A stretch of DNA of 34,577 nucleotides from Myxococcota bacterium (GCA_035498015.1 DATKAO010000101.1:1-34577); one strand, 5' to 3'. Shown: positions 1 to 8,399, counted from the stretch's first letter. Notes: a model not told the origin generated them from the letters alone. Numbers and translations are program-made.

Positions 1-69
1 GGCGCGCAGCTCCGAGCGCAGCTCCGCTGGAGCTTCGATCTCGACCCGCTCCCGGCTGCGTTTGGCCAC
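1..69 (-). CDS. Unidentified protein, N-terminal 23 residues only (runs off the window)
   Basis: Read on the minus strand from a GTG at 69 to the window edge, this gives 23 residues beginning MAKRSRERVEIEAP with no stop. The basic start followed by a charged helix-like stretch looks like a genuine N-terminus, but the family cannot be recognised from so little. The start is supported by a TAGAAT hexamer six bases upstream (76-81 on the plus strand) and the absence of a Shine-Dalgarno sequence, a pattern that recurs at other starts in this window. It is divergent from the FYDLN gene. It could be a chance open frame; the call rests on the start context only. Confidence 0.4.
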   Translation of the reverse strand, partial: MAKRSRERVEIEAPAELRSELRA

Positions 70-75
70 GTGCAG

Positions 76-81
76 ATTCTA
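76..81 (-). promoter_or_regulatory. Predicted -10 element of a leaderless promoter
   Basis: TAGAAT on the minus strand ends six bases before the GTG start at 69. At that distance transcription would begin on or next to the start codon. No convincing -35 was found. Confidence 0.35.
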
Positions 82-184
82 CGCCCTGCCGCCCGAACCC
101 CCGAAGTGATTCCCGCCATCGGAACGTCGCTTGCTCTCCCCGGATCCCGTGGTATACCCCCGCCTTCACAAGGAGCCCCGCCGC

Positions 185-544
185 ATGGATGCCGCCCGAA
201 AAACGAAGCTCGGCCAGAAGTGGGTCTGCTATTCGTGCCAGGCCAAGTTCTACGACATGCAGAAGCCGGAGCCGCGCTGTCCCAAGTGCGGCGCCGACCA
301 GCGCCAGTCACCCGCCTTCGAGAAGCCCAAGCGCACGCGCGCCAAGAAGGCCGCGGCCCCGGCGCCGAAGAAGGCCGTGAAGCCGCCGCCGCCGGTCGAG
401 GAGAGCGAAGACCTCGACACGCCGATCGATCCGGAGGACCTCGAGATCGAGGACATCGAGATCGACGATCCGGGTGCAGGAGCCACCGCCGAGCCCGCCG
501 AGATCGAAGAGCCCGAGGAAGAGCCGGCGGACGAGGAGGACTAG
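185..544 (+). CDS. FYDLN acid family zinc-ribbon protein
   Basis: A 119-residue protein. Residues 10-40 hold a small zinc ribbon with two CxxC pairs (Cys15/Cys18 and Cys32/Cys35) enclosing an FYDM sequence, the hallmark of the FYDLN acid family (TIGR02300-like). A Lys/Ala/Pro linker follows, then a strongly acidic tail from about residue 75 that is almost all Glu, Asp and Pro. The ATG at 185 is chosen over an in-frame ATG at 131 because AAGGAG lies at 170-175, nine bases before 185, and the extra residues are not family-like. The molecular role of this family is not known to me; the acidic tail suggests interaction with a basic partner such as RNA or ribosomal protein, which is inference. It stands alone, converging on the small membrane protein gene at 560. 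Confidence 0.85.
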   Translation: MDAARKTKLGQKWVCYSCQAKFYDMQKPEPRCPKCGADQRQSPAFEKPKRTRAKKAAAPAPKKAVKPPPPVEESEDLDTPIDPEDLEIEDIEIDDPGAGATAEPAEIEEPEEEPADEED

Positions 545-559
545 CTCGAGCGCAGGTCC

Positions 560-988
560 CTAGAAGGTCAGCAGCCGCCGCTTGAACACCTCCGTGGGGT
601 CGTCCAGGTGGCGGTCGCGGATGGTCTTCTCGAATTTCAGCTGCTCGAGCTCTACCTGGTGCTCCATGGCGGCGCCGCGCTGCGCCTTCCACGCCTCGTT
701 CTGACGCTGGAAGGCGGCGAAGGCCTCGGCCTTGCCGCCCACATCGCTCTCGCCCTTGCGGTCGATCGCGTCCTCGCCGCCCGGGGCGGCGGCGACGCGC
801 GCCTTGGCGCGCTTGGTCTCGGCCTCGTAGGCCGCGATCAGCTTCACGAGATCGGGCGTGGACAGGTTCGCGAACGGCCGCGGCTTGTGGAGGTCGGCCT
901 CCATGCCGGCGTTGCGGTTGTAGTTCCAATAGAGGCCACCGCCGGCCGCGGCGACCAGCACCACGAACAGGAGAACCAGCTTCACCAT
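560..988 (-). CDS. Small N-terminally membrane-anchored protein
   Basis: A 142-residue protein that I do not recognise. It begins with one hydrophobic segment (about residues 3-23), followed by a charged periplasmic or cytoplasmic part that is mostly helical in character, with many Ala, Glu, Lys and Arg and possible coiled coil between residues 45 and 130. Its start lies seven bases after the stop of the lytic transglycosylase gene on the same strand, so the two are probably co-transcribed and the protein may act at the cell wall or inner membrane with it. That link is inferred from position only. The start context has GGTGAAGC-like sequence but no strong Shine-Dalgarno motif. Confidence 0.75.
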   Translation of the reverse strand: MVKLVLLFVVLVAAAGGGLYWNYNRNAGMEADLHKPRPFANLSTPDLVKLIAAYEAETKRAKARVAAAPGGEDAIDRKGESDVGGKAEAFAAFQRQNEAWKAQRGAAMEHQVELEQLKFEKTIRDRHLDDPTEVFKRRLLTF

Positions 989-995
989 GCGCGCG

Positions 996-3086
996 CTATC
1001 GGCCCGACACGGCCTCGCGTTGAGCCTCTTCCGGGGGCGGTGCGGCGACCGCGGCAGGCGGCGCGGGAGGCCGCACCTCGTCGCCGTAGAGCAGCTGGTA
1101 CACGCGGTACGAGCGCAGCACGCGCCGCAGGTAGCGCCGTGTCTCGCCGTAGGTGACTGACTCGACGAACACGTCGGGCTTGACCTGCGCGTCCTTCTCG
1201 AGCCAGCGGCCGACGGCGTCGGGCCCGGCGTTGTACGACGCGATCGCGAACGGCCGCGAGCCCCCGAAGCGCTCGATCAGCGAGCGCAGGTAGTAGGTGC
1301 CGAGGCGAATGTTGGTCTCGGGATCGTACAGGCGCTCGGCCACGAACCCGGACAGGCCCAGCTCCCCTGCCACCCTGCCCCCGGTCTGCGGCATGAGCTG
1401 CATGAGCCCCAGCGCCCCCGCCGGCGAGCTGACCTGCGCGCGGTAGGCGCTCTCCTCGCGCATGATCGCCCACACCAGCGCCGGGTCGAACGCGAACTCG
1501 CGCGTGGCGCCACTCACCCACTCGCCGAACGGGCGCGGCCAGGCCAGCTCCCAGGCCTCGCGCCAGCCCGGGTCGATGCCCTGGTCGAGCGTGCCGCCAA
1601 AGCCTTCGTCGATCACCTTCAGCGCGCGGAACGAGTCACCCGTGCGGTGCAAGAGACGCGCGGTCTGGATGCGCGCCTCTCGGTCGAGCTTCGCGCCGTC
1701 GGCGTAGCTCTCGACCTCGTCGGACGCGAGCTCCGGGAAGCCGCCGTCGACCAGCAGGCGCGCGCGGCGCAGCGCCGGAGCTTCGGTCGTGGGCGCGCGC
1801 GGGCTGAGCAGTGGCTTGTCGACCGGGCTCTCGCCCACCCGCTCCGCGGCCAGCATGCCGTAGTACGCAAGCGGGAGATCGCGCGCGAGCTCCTGCAGCT
1901 GGGCCGTGCCCTCGGCGCGGCGTGTCTCGTCGTCGGACTCGGCGCGGGCGACCGCGCGCCAGTAGCGCGCGCGCTGCACCTCGACGTCGTCCGACGGGCC
2001 CGTCGCCAGCTTGTCGAGCAGCGGCGCCGCCTCGAGCCCGCCGCCCGCGCGCAGGTCGGCCCAGGCCAGTGACCAGCGCGCATCGGACGCGAGGTTCGGC
2101 GCGGCGGTCTGTCTCTCGACCTTGCGCAGCTGCTCGAGCGCCTTCGCGGGCTCCTTGTCTTCGAGGATCACCGCCAGGAGCGAGCGCACGCGCGCGCGCT
2201 CGAGCTCGTCCTTGGTCTTCAGCAGCTTCTCGAGCGCCGCGACCGCGGGATCGCGCGAGCCGCTGCGCGCCAGCGCGCGCGCCTCCTGGAAGCGCGACTC
2301 GAAGTCCTTGGGGTCGCGCTTGGCGAGCGCGCGGTAGGCGTCGACCGCGTCGGTGTAGCGCCGCGCCATGAACAGGCAGTCGGCGCGCCCGCGCTCGAGG
2401 CCCGGCTTCTGCACCGCGGCCGTGTCGGGCCGCGCCAGGAGTGTCTCGTACAGCGGCAGCGCCGCGTCGCAGCGGAACGACTCGCGCAGCTTGTCCGCGC
2501 GCGCCACCAGGGCCGCGGGCGGAGGCGCCGGGGCGCCACTCGCGGCGGCGATGGCGCTGGCGCGCACGAACGCGGTCTCGGCCGAGGACGTGAGCGGATA
2601 GCGCTGCCACACGCGCGTGTAGAGCTCGAGCGCTTCGGCGGAGAGCCCGCGTGACTCGTAGGCCTTGGCCAGCTCGACCGCGAGCTGCGCGGCGTACTCC
2701 GAGCTGCGCGTCGCGTCGGCCGCGGCGTGCTCGGCCTCGTGGGCGCTCTTCAGGTCGCCGCGCTCGAGATAGATCGAGGCCAGCTCCGCGTACAAGTGCG
2801 CGCGGATCTCGTCGGCGGGGATCTGCGCGGCCGCGGCTTCGGCCACGTGCGCGGCTTCCTCGGCCTTGCCGTCGGCGCGCAACAGCCGCGCGCGCGCCAG
2901 CCCGACCGGCGCCGCGAGCTCGCCCTCGGCGAGCTTGCCCAGCTTCTTGGCGGCGTCGCCGTACTTGCCCTGGTCGCGCAGGTCGCTCGCCTCGCGCAGG
3001 CGCGCGACCAGCTCGGCGTCGTCCGCGCGCGCAGACAGCGCGGCCAGGAGCGACAGCACGAGCGCGATGCACAGCGTCTTCCCCAT
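996..3086 (-). CDS. slt: Soluble lytic murein transglycosylase (Slt70-like)
   Basis: A 696-residue periplasmic enzyme expected to cleave the MurNAc-GlcNAc bond of peptidoglycan non-hydrolytically, leaving 1,6-anhydro ends. A signal peptide (residues 1-21, ending ALSARA) is followed by some 480 residues of TPR-like helical repeats, the superhelical U and L domains of Slt70. The goose-type lysozyme domain then begins near residue 530. The catalytic glutamate is Glu545 in the motif REESAY, followed by GALGLMQLMPQTG and the family motif SYNAGP. Length and order match Slt70. The 3' end is followed after seven bases by a small membrane protein gene. The ATG at 3086 is placed by the signal peptide. 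A TAGATT hexamer lies 12 bases upstream of it, so the 5' leader may be very short. The C-terminus is a Pro/Ala-rich tail. Confidence 0.93.
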   Translation of the reverse strand: MGKTLCIALVLSLLAALSARADDAELVARLREASDLRDQGKYGDAAKKLGKLAEGELAAPVGLARARLLRADGKAEEAAHVAEAAAAQIPADEIRAHLYAELASIYLERGDLKSAHEAEHAAADATRSSEYAAQLAVELAKAYESRGLSAEALELYTRVWQRYPLTSSAETAFVRASAIAAASGAPAPPPAALVARADKLRESFRCDAALPLYETLLARPDTAAVQKPGLERGRADCLFMARRYTDAVDAYRALAKRDPKDFESRFQEARALARSGSRDPAVAALEKLLKTKDELERARVRSLLAVILEDKEPAKALEQLRKVERQTAAPNLASDARWSLAWADLRAGGGLEAAPLLDKLATGPSDDVEVQRARYWRAVARAESDDETRRAEGTAQLQELARDLPLAYYGMLAAERVGESPVDKPLLSPRAPTTEAPALRRARLLVDGGFPELASDEVESYADGAKLDREARIQTARLLHRTGDSFRALKVIDEGFGGTLDQGIDPGWREAWELAWPRPFGEWVSGATREFAFDPALVWAIMREESAYRAQVSSPAGALGLMQLMPQTGGRVAGELGLSGFVAERLYDPETNIRLGTYYLRSLIERFGGSRPFAIASYNAGPDAVGRWLEKDAQVKPDVFVESVTYGETRRYLRRVLRSYRVYQLLYGDEVRPPAPPAAVAAPPPEEAQREAVSGR

Positions 3087-3131
3087 GGAACCAGCGCGAA
3101 TCTAACCAACGGCGGGGCGGCGAGCCTCTGC

Positions 3132-3137
3132 TAGCCT
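3132..3137 (+). promoter_or_regulatory. Predicted -10 element before the GHL10-like gene
   Basis: TAGCCT lies nine bases before the ATG at 3147, which has no Shine-Dalgarno sequence. This fits a leaderless or nearly leaderless transcript for the operon that includes queA and tgt. No good -35 is visible. Confidence 0.35.
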
Positions 3138-3146
3138 TCGGCCCCC

Positions 3147-4304
3147 ATGCGGCCCTGGATGGCAGCTCTCGCGGCGGCGCTCGTCGCGCTCTCGTGCTCG
3201 CGCGGGCACCGCCCGGTGGGTGCGGGGGGCCCCGTGGGCCTGTGGGTGCTGGCCGAGGGCAGCGAACGCGCGCTCGAGTCACCCGACAAGATCGCGCAGC
3301 TCGTGGAGCGCGCGCAGAAGCTCGGCGCGAGCGACCTGTTCGTGCAGGTGCACCGCGCGGGCCGCGCTTGGTTCCCGTCGAGTCACGCCGACGACGCGCC
3401 CTATCGCGCCATCCGGGCCGCGCACCCGGATGCGCCCGAGCCGCTGGCCGACGTGATCGCGCAGGCGCACGCGCACGGCATCCGCGTGCACGCCTGGTTC
3501 AACTGCCTGGCGCTGGCCGCGAACAAGGACGCGCCCATCGTGCAGAAGCTCGGGCGCGACGCGGTGCAGGTCGACCGCGAAGGCCGGAGCCTGCTCGACT
3601 ACCCGGAAGGCAACGTGCCGCCGCCCGACGCCAAGTACCTGGAGCTCGAGACGCCGGGCTACTGGCTCGACCCGGCGGTGCCGGGCGTGGTGCAGTTCCT
3701 CGCGGCCACGGTCGACGACCTGGCGCGCGCCGCGCCCGACCTGGACGGCCTGCACCTCGACTACATCCGCTACCCCTACGCGCTGCCAATGACTCCCGGC
3801 TCGCGCTTCCGGGGGCTCGATTTCGGCTACGGCGAGGTCGCGAAGGCGCGCTTCACGGCCGAGAACGGCAGCTTCGAGCTCGGCGACAAGTGGGACGAGT
3901 TCCGGCGCGCGCGCGTGGGCGAGCTGGTCGCCGAGCTGCGCGCGCACATGCCGAAGAAGTGGAAGCTCTCGGCCGCCGTGCTGTCGTACGCCGACCGCGC
4001 GTATCTCACGTCGATGCAGGACTGGCGCGCGTGGCTCGAGGACGGCCGCCTCGACTTCGCCGTGGCCATGGCCTACACGCGCGACGAGCGGCTCCTGCGC
4101 TACGAGACGCGCGCGCTCCACTTCGGCGTGGGCGGCGACAAGCTGTGGCTCGGGCTGGGCGCGTGGCTTTTGGCCGACGACCCGGCGCGCCTCGCCGGCC
4201 AGATCGCGCTGGCGCGCGCGCTCGAGCCGCCCGGCATCGCCCTCTTCTCCTACGACGCGCTGGTGGCCAAGCCCGCCGCGCTCGAGTCACTGAGCGGAAA
4301 ATGA
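3147..4304 (+). CDS. Glycoside-hydrolase-like family 10 (GHL10) lipoprotein
   Basis: A 385-residue protein with a lipoprotein signal peptide; the lipobox is LSCS, with the modified Cys at residue 17. The mature part follows the GHL10 (PF02638-like) pattern of a TIM-barrel enzyme: an early strand GLWVLAEG, then DLFVQVH, IRVHAWFNCLAL, the segment GLHLDYIRYPY where the HxDYIRYP motif is diagnostic, KLSAAVLSYAD, and DFAVAMAYTRD. Members are thought to act on glycans of the cell envelope or outside the cell, but their substrates are poorly known, so no reaction is assigned. It is the first gene of a run with queA and tgt: its TGA overlaps the queA ATG (ATGA), suggesting translational coupling. A link to tRNA modification is not expected, so the coupling may only reflect genome compaction. 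Confidence 0.85.
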   Translation: MRPWMAALAAALVALSCSRGHRPVGAGGPVGLWVLAEGSERALESPDKIAQLVERAQKLGASDLFVQVHRAGRAWFPSSHADDAPYRAIRAAHPDAPEPLADVIAQAHAHGIRVHAWFNCLALAANKDAPIVQKLGRDAVQVDREGRSLLDYPEGNVPPPDAKYLELETPGYWLDPAVPGVVQFLAATVDDLARAAPDLDGLHLDYIRYPYALPMTPGSRFRGLDFGYGEVAKARFTAENGSFELGDKWDEFRRARVGELVAELRAHMPKKWKLSAAVLSYADRAYLTSMQDWRAWLEDGRLDFAVAMAYTRDERLLRYETRALHFGVGGDKLWLGLGAWLLADDPARLAGQIALARALEPPGIALFSYDALVAKPAALESLSGK

Positions 4305-5305
4305 TCTCGCGCGGCGACCTCGAGTTCGAGCTCCCGCCCGAGCTGGTCGCGCAGGAGCCGATCGCGCCGCGCGACGCGGCGCGCCTCCTTTTGCTCGAGC
4401 GCGCGACCGGAGCCTTGTCGGAGCTGCGCTTCTCGGACCTCGCGAGTCAGGCGCGGCCCGAGGACCTGTTCGTCGTGAACGACACGCGCGTGGTGCCCGC
4501 AAAGCTGCGCGGCACGAAGTCGAGCGGCGGCAAGGCCGAGGCGCTGCTCTTGCAGCGCCGGCCCGACGGTGACTGGACCGCGCTCGTGAAGGTGCGCGGC
4601 CGGGTCGTGGCGGGGCTCGAGCTCGTGTTCGGGGAGCTCGGCGCGCGCGTGGTCGAGGTGCTGCCAGGTGGCGCCTGCCGACTCGCGCTGGCGGCACCGG
4701 AGGGCGTCGAGCCCGACGCGCTGCTCGACCGGATCGGCGAGGCCCCCCTGCCCCCGTACATCCGGCGTGACTCGGCGCGCGCCCGGGACCTGGCCGACTA
4801 CCAGACGGTGTTCGCGCGCGAGCCGGGCGCGGTGGCCGCGCCCACCGCGTCGCTCCACTTCACGGAAGCGCTGGCCGCGCGCCTGCGCCTGGCGCGAGTC
4901 ACTCTGCACGTGGGCCCCGGCACGTTCCGGCCCATGCGCTGCGAGCGCCCCGAGGACCACGTGCTCGAGCCCGAGCGCTTCGCCGTGCCCGAGGCGACCG
5001 CGCAAGCGATCGCCGACGCGCGCGCGGCCGGCGGCCGCGTGGTCGCCGTGGGCACCACCGTGGTGCGCGCGCTCGAGACCACGGGCGGCGCTGCGGGCGC
5101 GGGCGAGACCAAGCTCTTGGTGCTCCCGGGCCATGAGTTCCGCGCGGTCGACTCCCTGGTCACGAACTTCCACCTGCCCGGCTCGAGCCTGCTCGCGCTG
5201 GTGATGGCCTTCGCGGGCGTCGAGGCCACGAAGCGCGCCTACGCGCACGCCATCGCGGCGCGCTTCCGGTTCTACTCCTACGGGGACGCGCTGTGGATCC
5301 GGTGA
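4301..5305 (+). CDS. queA: S-adenosylmethionine:tRNA ribosyltransferase-isomerase
   Basis: A 334-residue enzyme that transfers the ribosyl part of S-adenosylmethionine to 7-aminomethyl-7-deazaguanine in tRNA, forming epoxyqueuosine at the wobble position of GUN anticodons. The N-terminus shows the family pattern: DLEFELPPELVAQEP, then FVVNDTRVVPAKLRG. Further on are PLPPYIRR, the YQTVFA region, the segment ending PTASLHFT, LHVGPGTFRP, GTTVVRALET, and the C-terminal TNFHLPGSSLL and FYSYGDALWI. All main conserved blocks are intact. The start ATG overlaps the previous stop as ATGA. It is followed by tgt, the preceding step of the same pathway, which overlaps it by 13 bases. The usual downstream yajC-secD-secF genes are absent here. 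Confidence 0.96.
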   Translation: MISRGDLEFELPPELVAQEPIAPRDAARLLLLERATGALSELRFSDLASQARPEDLFVVNDTRVVPAKLRGTKSSGGKAEALLLQRRPDGDWTALVKVRGRVVAGLELVFGELGARVVEVLPGGACRLALAAPEGVEPDALLDRIGEAPLPPYIRRDSARARDLADYQTVFAREPGAVAAPTASLHFTEALAARLRLARVTLHVGPGTFRPMRCERPEDHVLEPERFAVPEATAQAIADARAAGGRVVAVGTTVVRALETTGGAAGAGETKLLVLPGHEFRAVDSLVTNFHLPGSSLLALVMAFAGVEATKRAYAHAIAARFRFYSYGDALWIR

Positions 5306-6465
5306 CTCCGAGCTTCGCGCTCCGCGCACAGGACGGCGCGGCGCGCACCGGGCGGCTCGTGACGCCGCACGGCGTGCTCGAGACACCGGCCTTCTTCCCG
5401 GTGGCCACGTTCGGCGCGGTGCGCGGACTCTCGCCCGACGAGCTGCGCCGTGTGGGCGTGCAGGGCGTACTCGCCAACACCTATCACCTGCACCTGCGGC
5501 CGGGCGAAGAGCTCGTGGCCGCCCACGGCGGGCTGCACGGCTTCGTGGGCTGGGACGGCCCGATGCTCACCGACTCGGGCGGCTTCCAGGTGTTCTCGCT
5601 CGACGCGTTCTGTCGGCGCAGCGAGGCCGGGGTGGAGTTCAAGAGCCCCCACGACGGCGCGCTCGTGTTCCTGACTCCCGAGAAGGCGGTCGAGATCCAG
5701 GAGAAGCTCGGCGCCGACCTGATCGTGGTGCTCGACGAGTTCGGCGAGATCAAGCCGGGCGAGCCCGAGGACCTGGCCCGTACGCGGGCGAGCCTGGAAC
5801 GAACCCTGCGCTGGGCCGCGCGCGGCCAGGCGGTGCGCCGGCGCACGGACCAGCTCCTGTTCGGGATCATCCAGGGCGGCGGGTCGCCCGAGCTGCGCGC
5901 CGAGAGCGCAGCGCGCACGGCCGAGCTCGGCTTCGCGGCGTTCGCGATCGGGGGCTTGGGCGTGGGCGAGTCAGCCGGCGCGCGCGCCGAGCTCGTGACT
6001 CACGCGATCGGCCCGCTGCCGCCCGCCGCGCCGCGCTATCTCATGGGCCTGGGCCTGCCCGAGGACCTGGTCGCGGCCGTGGCGCGCGGCGTCGACCTGT
6101 TCGACTGCGTGGTCCCGACCCGCCACGGGCGACACGGCTCGGTGTTCACCAGCCGCGGGCGCCTGAACCTGCGCAACGCCCGTCACCGCGACGAGCGCGG
6201 CCCGATCGACCCGGCGTGCGTGTGCCCGGTGTGCGCGCGCTTCTCGCGCGCCTATCTGCGGCACCTGCTGGGCGCGGGTGACTCCCTCGCGGCGCGGCTG
6301 CTCTCGCTGCACAACCTGGCCTACTACATGACGCTCCTGCGCGAGCTGCGCGAGGCGATCGAGGCCGGACGGCTCGACGCCTTCAGCGCTGGCTGGCGCG
6401 CGGCCTACGGCGAGGAGGACGCCGGCGACTCGAGCTCGAGCAGCGCGGTCGACAAGCCCGCGTAG
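5293..6465 (+). CDS. tgt: tRNA-guanine transglycosylase
   Basis: A 390-residue enzyme that exchanges guanine 34 of tRNAs with GUN anticodons for preQ1, the step before QueA. Asp94 in TDSGGFQVFSL is the conserved substrate-binding or proton-transfer aspartate. Asp271 in DCVVPTRHGRHG is the nucleophile. The zinc site is complete: CVCPVC followed by His in LSLHN. The start is uncertain between GTG at 5293 and GTG at 5302. The first is chosen because GGGGAC lies six bases upstream; the second would give a GTGA stop-start overlap with queA. Either changes the protein by three residues. The last 61 bases overlap the 3' end of the ROK kinase gene on the other strand, and the protein ends in a Ser-rich tail there. 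Confidence 0.96.
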   Translation: MDPVTPSFALRAQDGAARTGRLVTPHGVLETPAFFPVATFGAVRGLSPDELRRVGVQGVLANTYHLHLRPGEELVAAHGGLHGFVGWDGPMLTDSGGFQVFSLDAFCRRSEAGVEFKSPHDGALVFLTPEKAVEIQEKLGADLIVVLDEFGEIKPGEPEDLARTRASLERTLRWAARGQAVRRRTDQLLFGIIQGGGSPELRAESAARTAELGFAAFAIGGLGVGESAGARAELVTHAIGPLPPAAPRYLMGLGLPEDLVAAVARGVDLFDCVVPTRHGRHGSVFTSRGRLNLRNARHRDERGPIDPACVCPVCARFSRAYLRHLLGAGDSLAARLLSLHNLAYYMTLLRELREAIEAGRLDAFSAGWRAAYGEEDAGDSSSSSAVDKPA

Positions 6466-7439
6466 GCGCTGAGCCGCGGGCCGAGCGCGGCGGGCACGAG
6501 CTGTGTGTCGCGCAGCCTCGGCCACACGCGCCGGTAGACGCGCTCGCGCAGCGGCTCGAGCAACAGCTCCGGATTGCGCGCCACCATGGTGCCCAGGCCG
6601 ATTCGGTCCAGGTCGAGGGCGAGGATCAGGATCGCGATGCCCTGCGCCAGCACGTCGAGATACGAGTCCGCGAGCGCGCGGGCGTAGGGGTCGCCCTCGC
6701 GCAGCGCCATGATCCAGTGCTCGGGGCGCGCCGCGTGCGGGTCACCGCCCGCGTGATCGAGGATGCGCGAGCGCGTGCCCGCGGCCAGCTCCGCGCGCAT
6801 GCGCGCCGCGAGCGCGCCGCCGCCGGTGTAGACCTCGAGACAGCCGCGCAGTCCGCACACACACTCGAGCCCCTGCGCGATGACCGGCATGTGACCCACC
6901 TCGCCGGCGCCGAAGCGCGCGCCGCGATACAGCGCGCCGTCGAGCACGAAGCCCGCGCCCACGCCGGTGCTCATGGTGAGAAACGCGAACGCGCGCGAGC
7001 CGCGCCCCGAGCCGAAGCGCCACTCGGCGAGCGCCGCCGCGTTGGCGTCGTTCTCGAGTCGCACGCGCCGCCCGAACGCGCGAGTCAGGTGAGCCGAGAT
7101 CGCCACCTCGTGCCAGCCGCGCAGGTTCGGCGCGTCGCGCACCACGCCGGTCGACGGATCGAGCGGGCCCGGCGCAGACACTCCGATCGCGGCCAGCTCG
7201 CGCGCGTCGAGCCGCGCGGCAGTCAAGAGCTCGCGCGCCGTGTCTGCGATCTTGTCCAGGTCGCGCTTCGCGTCGCCGCTCGTCCAGTCGTCGATGCGCG
7301 CCTCGCGCACCAGGTCGCCCGTGGCGCGCCCGAGCGCAACGTTCAGCTTGGTTCCACCGATGTCGATCCCGAGCAGGATCCCCGGCCCGGTGTTCGCGCC
7401 TGCCAAGTTGCGACCCCCTGACGACGATGCTCGGAACAT
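6405..7439 (-). CDS. ROK family sugar kinase (glucokinase-like)
   Basis: Up to 344 residues. ROK kinases phosphorylate glucose or other hexoses and N-acyl sugars with ATP. The phosphate-binding loop DIGGTK is at residues 26-31, the catalytic Asp131 lies in ENDANAAALAEW, and the zinc site is complete: GH at 182-183 and CVCGLRGCLE with Cys193, Cys195 and Cys200. The substrate cannot be told from sequence; a glucokinase would suit a genome with a full glycogen pathway. The ATG at 7439 gives 25 residues before DIGGTK, longer than usual. A TTG at 7406 has a Shine-Dalgarno-like AGGGGGT six bases upstream and is a credible alternative start. The 3' end overlaps tgt by 61 bases in convergent orientation, where the protein ends ELESPASSSP. 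Confidence 0.9.
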   Translation of the reverse strand: MFRASSSGGRNLAGANTGPGILLGIDIGGTKLNVALGRATGDLVREARIDDWTSGDAKRDLDKIADTARELLTAARLDARELAAIGVSAPGPLDPSTGVVRDAPNLRGWHEVAISAHLTRAFGRRVRLENDANAAALAEWRFGSGRGSRAFAFLTMSTGVGAGFVLDGALYRGARFGAGEVGHMPVIAQGLECVCGLRGCLEVYTGGGALAARMRAELAAGTRSRILDHAGGDPHAARPEHWIMALREGDPYARALADSYLDVLAQGIAILILALDLDRIGLGTMVARNPELLLEPLRERVYRRVWPRLRDTQLVPAALGPRLSAYAGLSTALLELESPASSSP

Positions 7440-7467
7440 GCCACAGTCCAGCTTGGGGGGGAGAGAA

Positions 7468-7905
7468 ATGAAGATCCGGCTGCTCGCGCTCGCGCTGCTG
7501 CTGCTACCGGCCTGTGTGACTCCGATCCTCCCGCAGGAGACGCCTGCGGTCGACGACTACGCACAGCAATACAACAACGACGTGCGCTGGGGACGCTGGC
7601 AGGAGGCGGCCTCGCAGGTCGAGCCCGAACGCCGCACCGCGTTCCTGCGCCTGCTCGACGACAACCAGACCCCGTTCCGCTTCACCGCCTGCGACATCCT
7701 CTCGGCCAAGCCGACGAGCACCGACGGCACCGAGGTGGAGATGCTCGTCGCGCTCGAGTTCTACCGGCTGCCGTCGGTGAAGGAGCGCAAGGTGCGGCAG
7801 GTGCAGCACTGGCGCTACGACGTCGACACCAAGAGGTGGGTCGTGGCCCCGGACCTCAAGGTCCTGGGCGACGAGGGCGTGGGCGAAGGTCCGCCGGCGC
7901 GCTAG
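7468..7905 (+). CDS. Small lipoprotein of unknown function
   Basis: A 145-residue protein with a clear lipoprotein signal: a Lys/Arg start, a poly-Leu/Ala hydrophobic core and the lipobox LPAC with the acylated Cys at residue 16. The mature part begins near TPILPQETP and looks like a small soluble alpha/beta domain with motifs DDYAQQYNNDVRWGRW and VQHWRYD. I recall similar short lipoproteins in deltaproteobacterial genomes but cannot name a family. The start is fixed by a purine-rich GGGGGGAGAG Shine-Dalgarno sequence directly upstream. The gene is divergent from the ROK kinase with only 28 bases between the outermost start codons. It overlaps the next, convergent gene by four bases at their stop codons. 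Confidence 0.85.
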   Translation: MKIRLLALALLLLPACVTPILPQETPAVDDYAQQYNNDVRWGRWQEAASQVEPERRTAFLRLLDDNQTPFRFTACDILSAKPTSTDGTEVEMLVALEFYRLPSVKERKVRQVQHWRYDVDTKRWVVAPDLKVLGDEGVGEGPPAR

Positions 7906-8399
7906 CGCTCGTCGATGTAGGCCAGCGGGCGGTCGCCCTTCCGGATGACCGTGGTCGGCGCCATGGTGCCGCCGTGGTCGAAGTAGTCACCGTTGTCGTC
8001 TTCCCACTGGCGCTTGTCGATGTGGATCGGCTCGTCCGCGTCCGCGTCGATGTCGACCTGCACGCCCGACACGTTGATGCCCAGGCGCTGTACGCCCGGA
8101 CCCGCCTGGGCCAGCGGCGCCTCGGCGCGCGGGGGCAGCGCGTCGGCGCGCTGCGCGGCGACACCGTTCGGTGTCGCGGTCGGGCTCGTCTGCACGACCG
8201 AGAGCTTGCGGTAGGTCGCCAGCGGCTCCTCGGCGATCTTCACCGCGCTCGCGCGGTACTTCGCCGGGATGTTCTTCGCGTCGTCCGTGAACGCCGTGCT
8301 GCCCGAGTCGGTCTCGTAGCGCCAGTAGTCCGCCGCCGCGAGCTTGGGAACCAGCCCGAGCGCCAACGCCGCCACCACCAGCCACTTGCCTGCCGTCAT
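7902..8399 (-). CDS. Secreted protein with a DUF4124-like N-terminal domain
   Basis: A 165-residue protein with a signal peptide (residues 1-22, ending KLAAA). The next 30 residues, YWRYETDSGSTAFTDD followed by AKNIPAKYR, resemble the DUF4124 pattern of an aromatic-rich strand pair followed by a turn and a proline. The rest is a Pro/Ala linker, an acidic patch with DIDADADEP, and a C-terminal piece ending PLAYIDER. Function is unknown; DUF4124 proteins are envelope-associated. The ATG at 8399 is preferred over one at 8453 because of the signal peptide and a GGAGGG Shine-Dalgarno sequence eight bases upstream. Two direct repeats lie 42-71 bases upstream. Confidence 0.8.
   Translation of the reverse strand: MTAGKWLVVAALALGLVPKLAAADYWRYETDSGSTAFTDDAKNIPAKYRASAVKIAEEPLATYRKLSVVQTSPTATPNGVAAQRADALPPRAEAPLAQAGPGVQRLGINVSGVQVDIDADADEPIHIDKRQWEDDNGDYFDHGGTMAPTTVIRKGDRPLAYIDER

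Noticed and set aside
131-184. N-terminal extension of the FYDLN acid protein from ATG 131
   Set aside because: No Shine-Dalgarno sequence is suitably placed before 131, whereas AAGGAG sits nine bases before 185 and the family begins there.
1636-3282. Very long open frames antisense or out of frame to real genes, rich in Arg, Ala, Gly and Pro (also within 2651-4300, 11289-13463, 18018-20932 and 21321-24374)
   Set aside because: They mirror well-recognised genes in other frames, contain no domains and have the Arg/Ala-rich make-up expected of shadow frames in GC-rich DNA.
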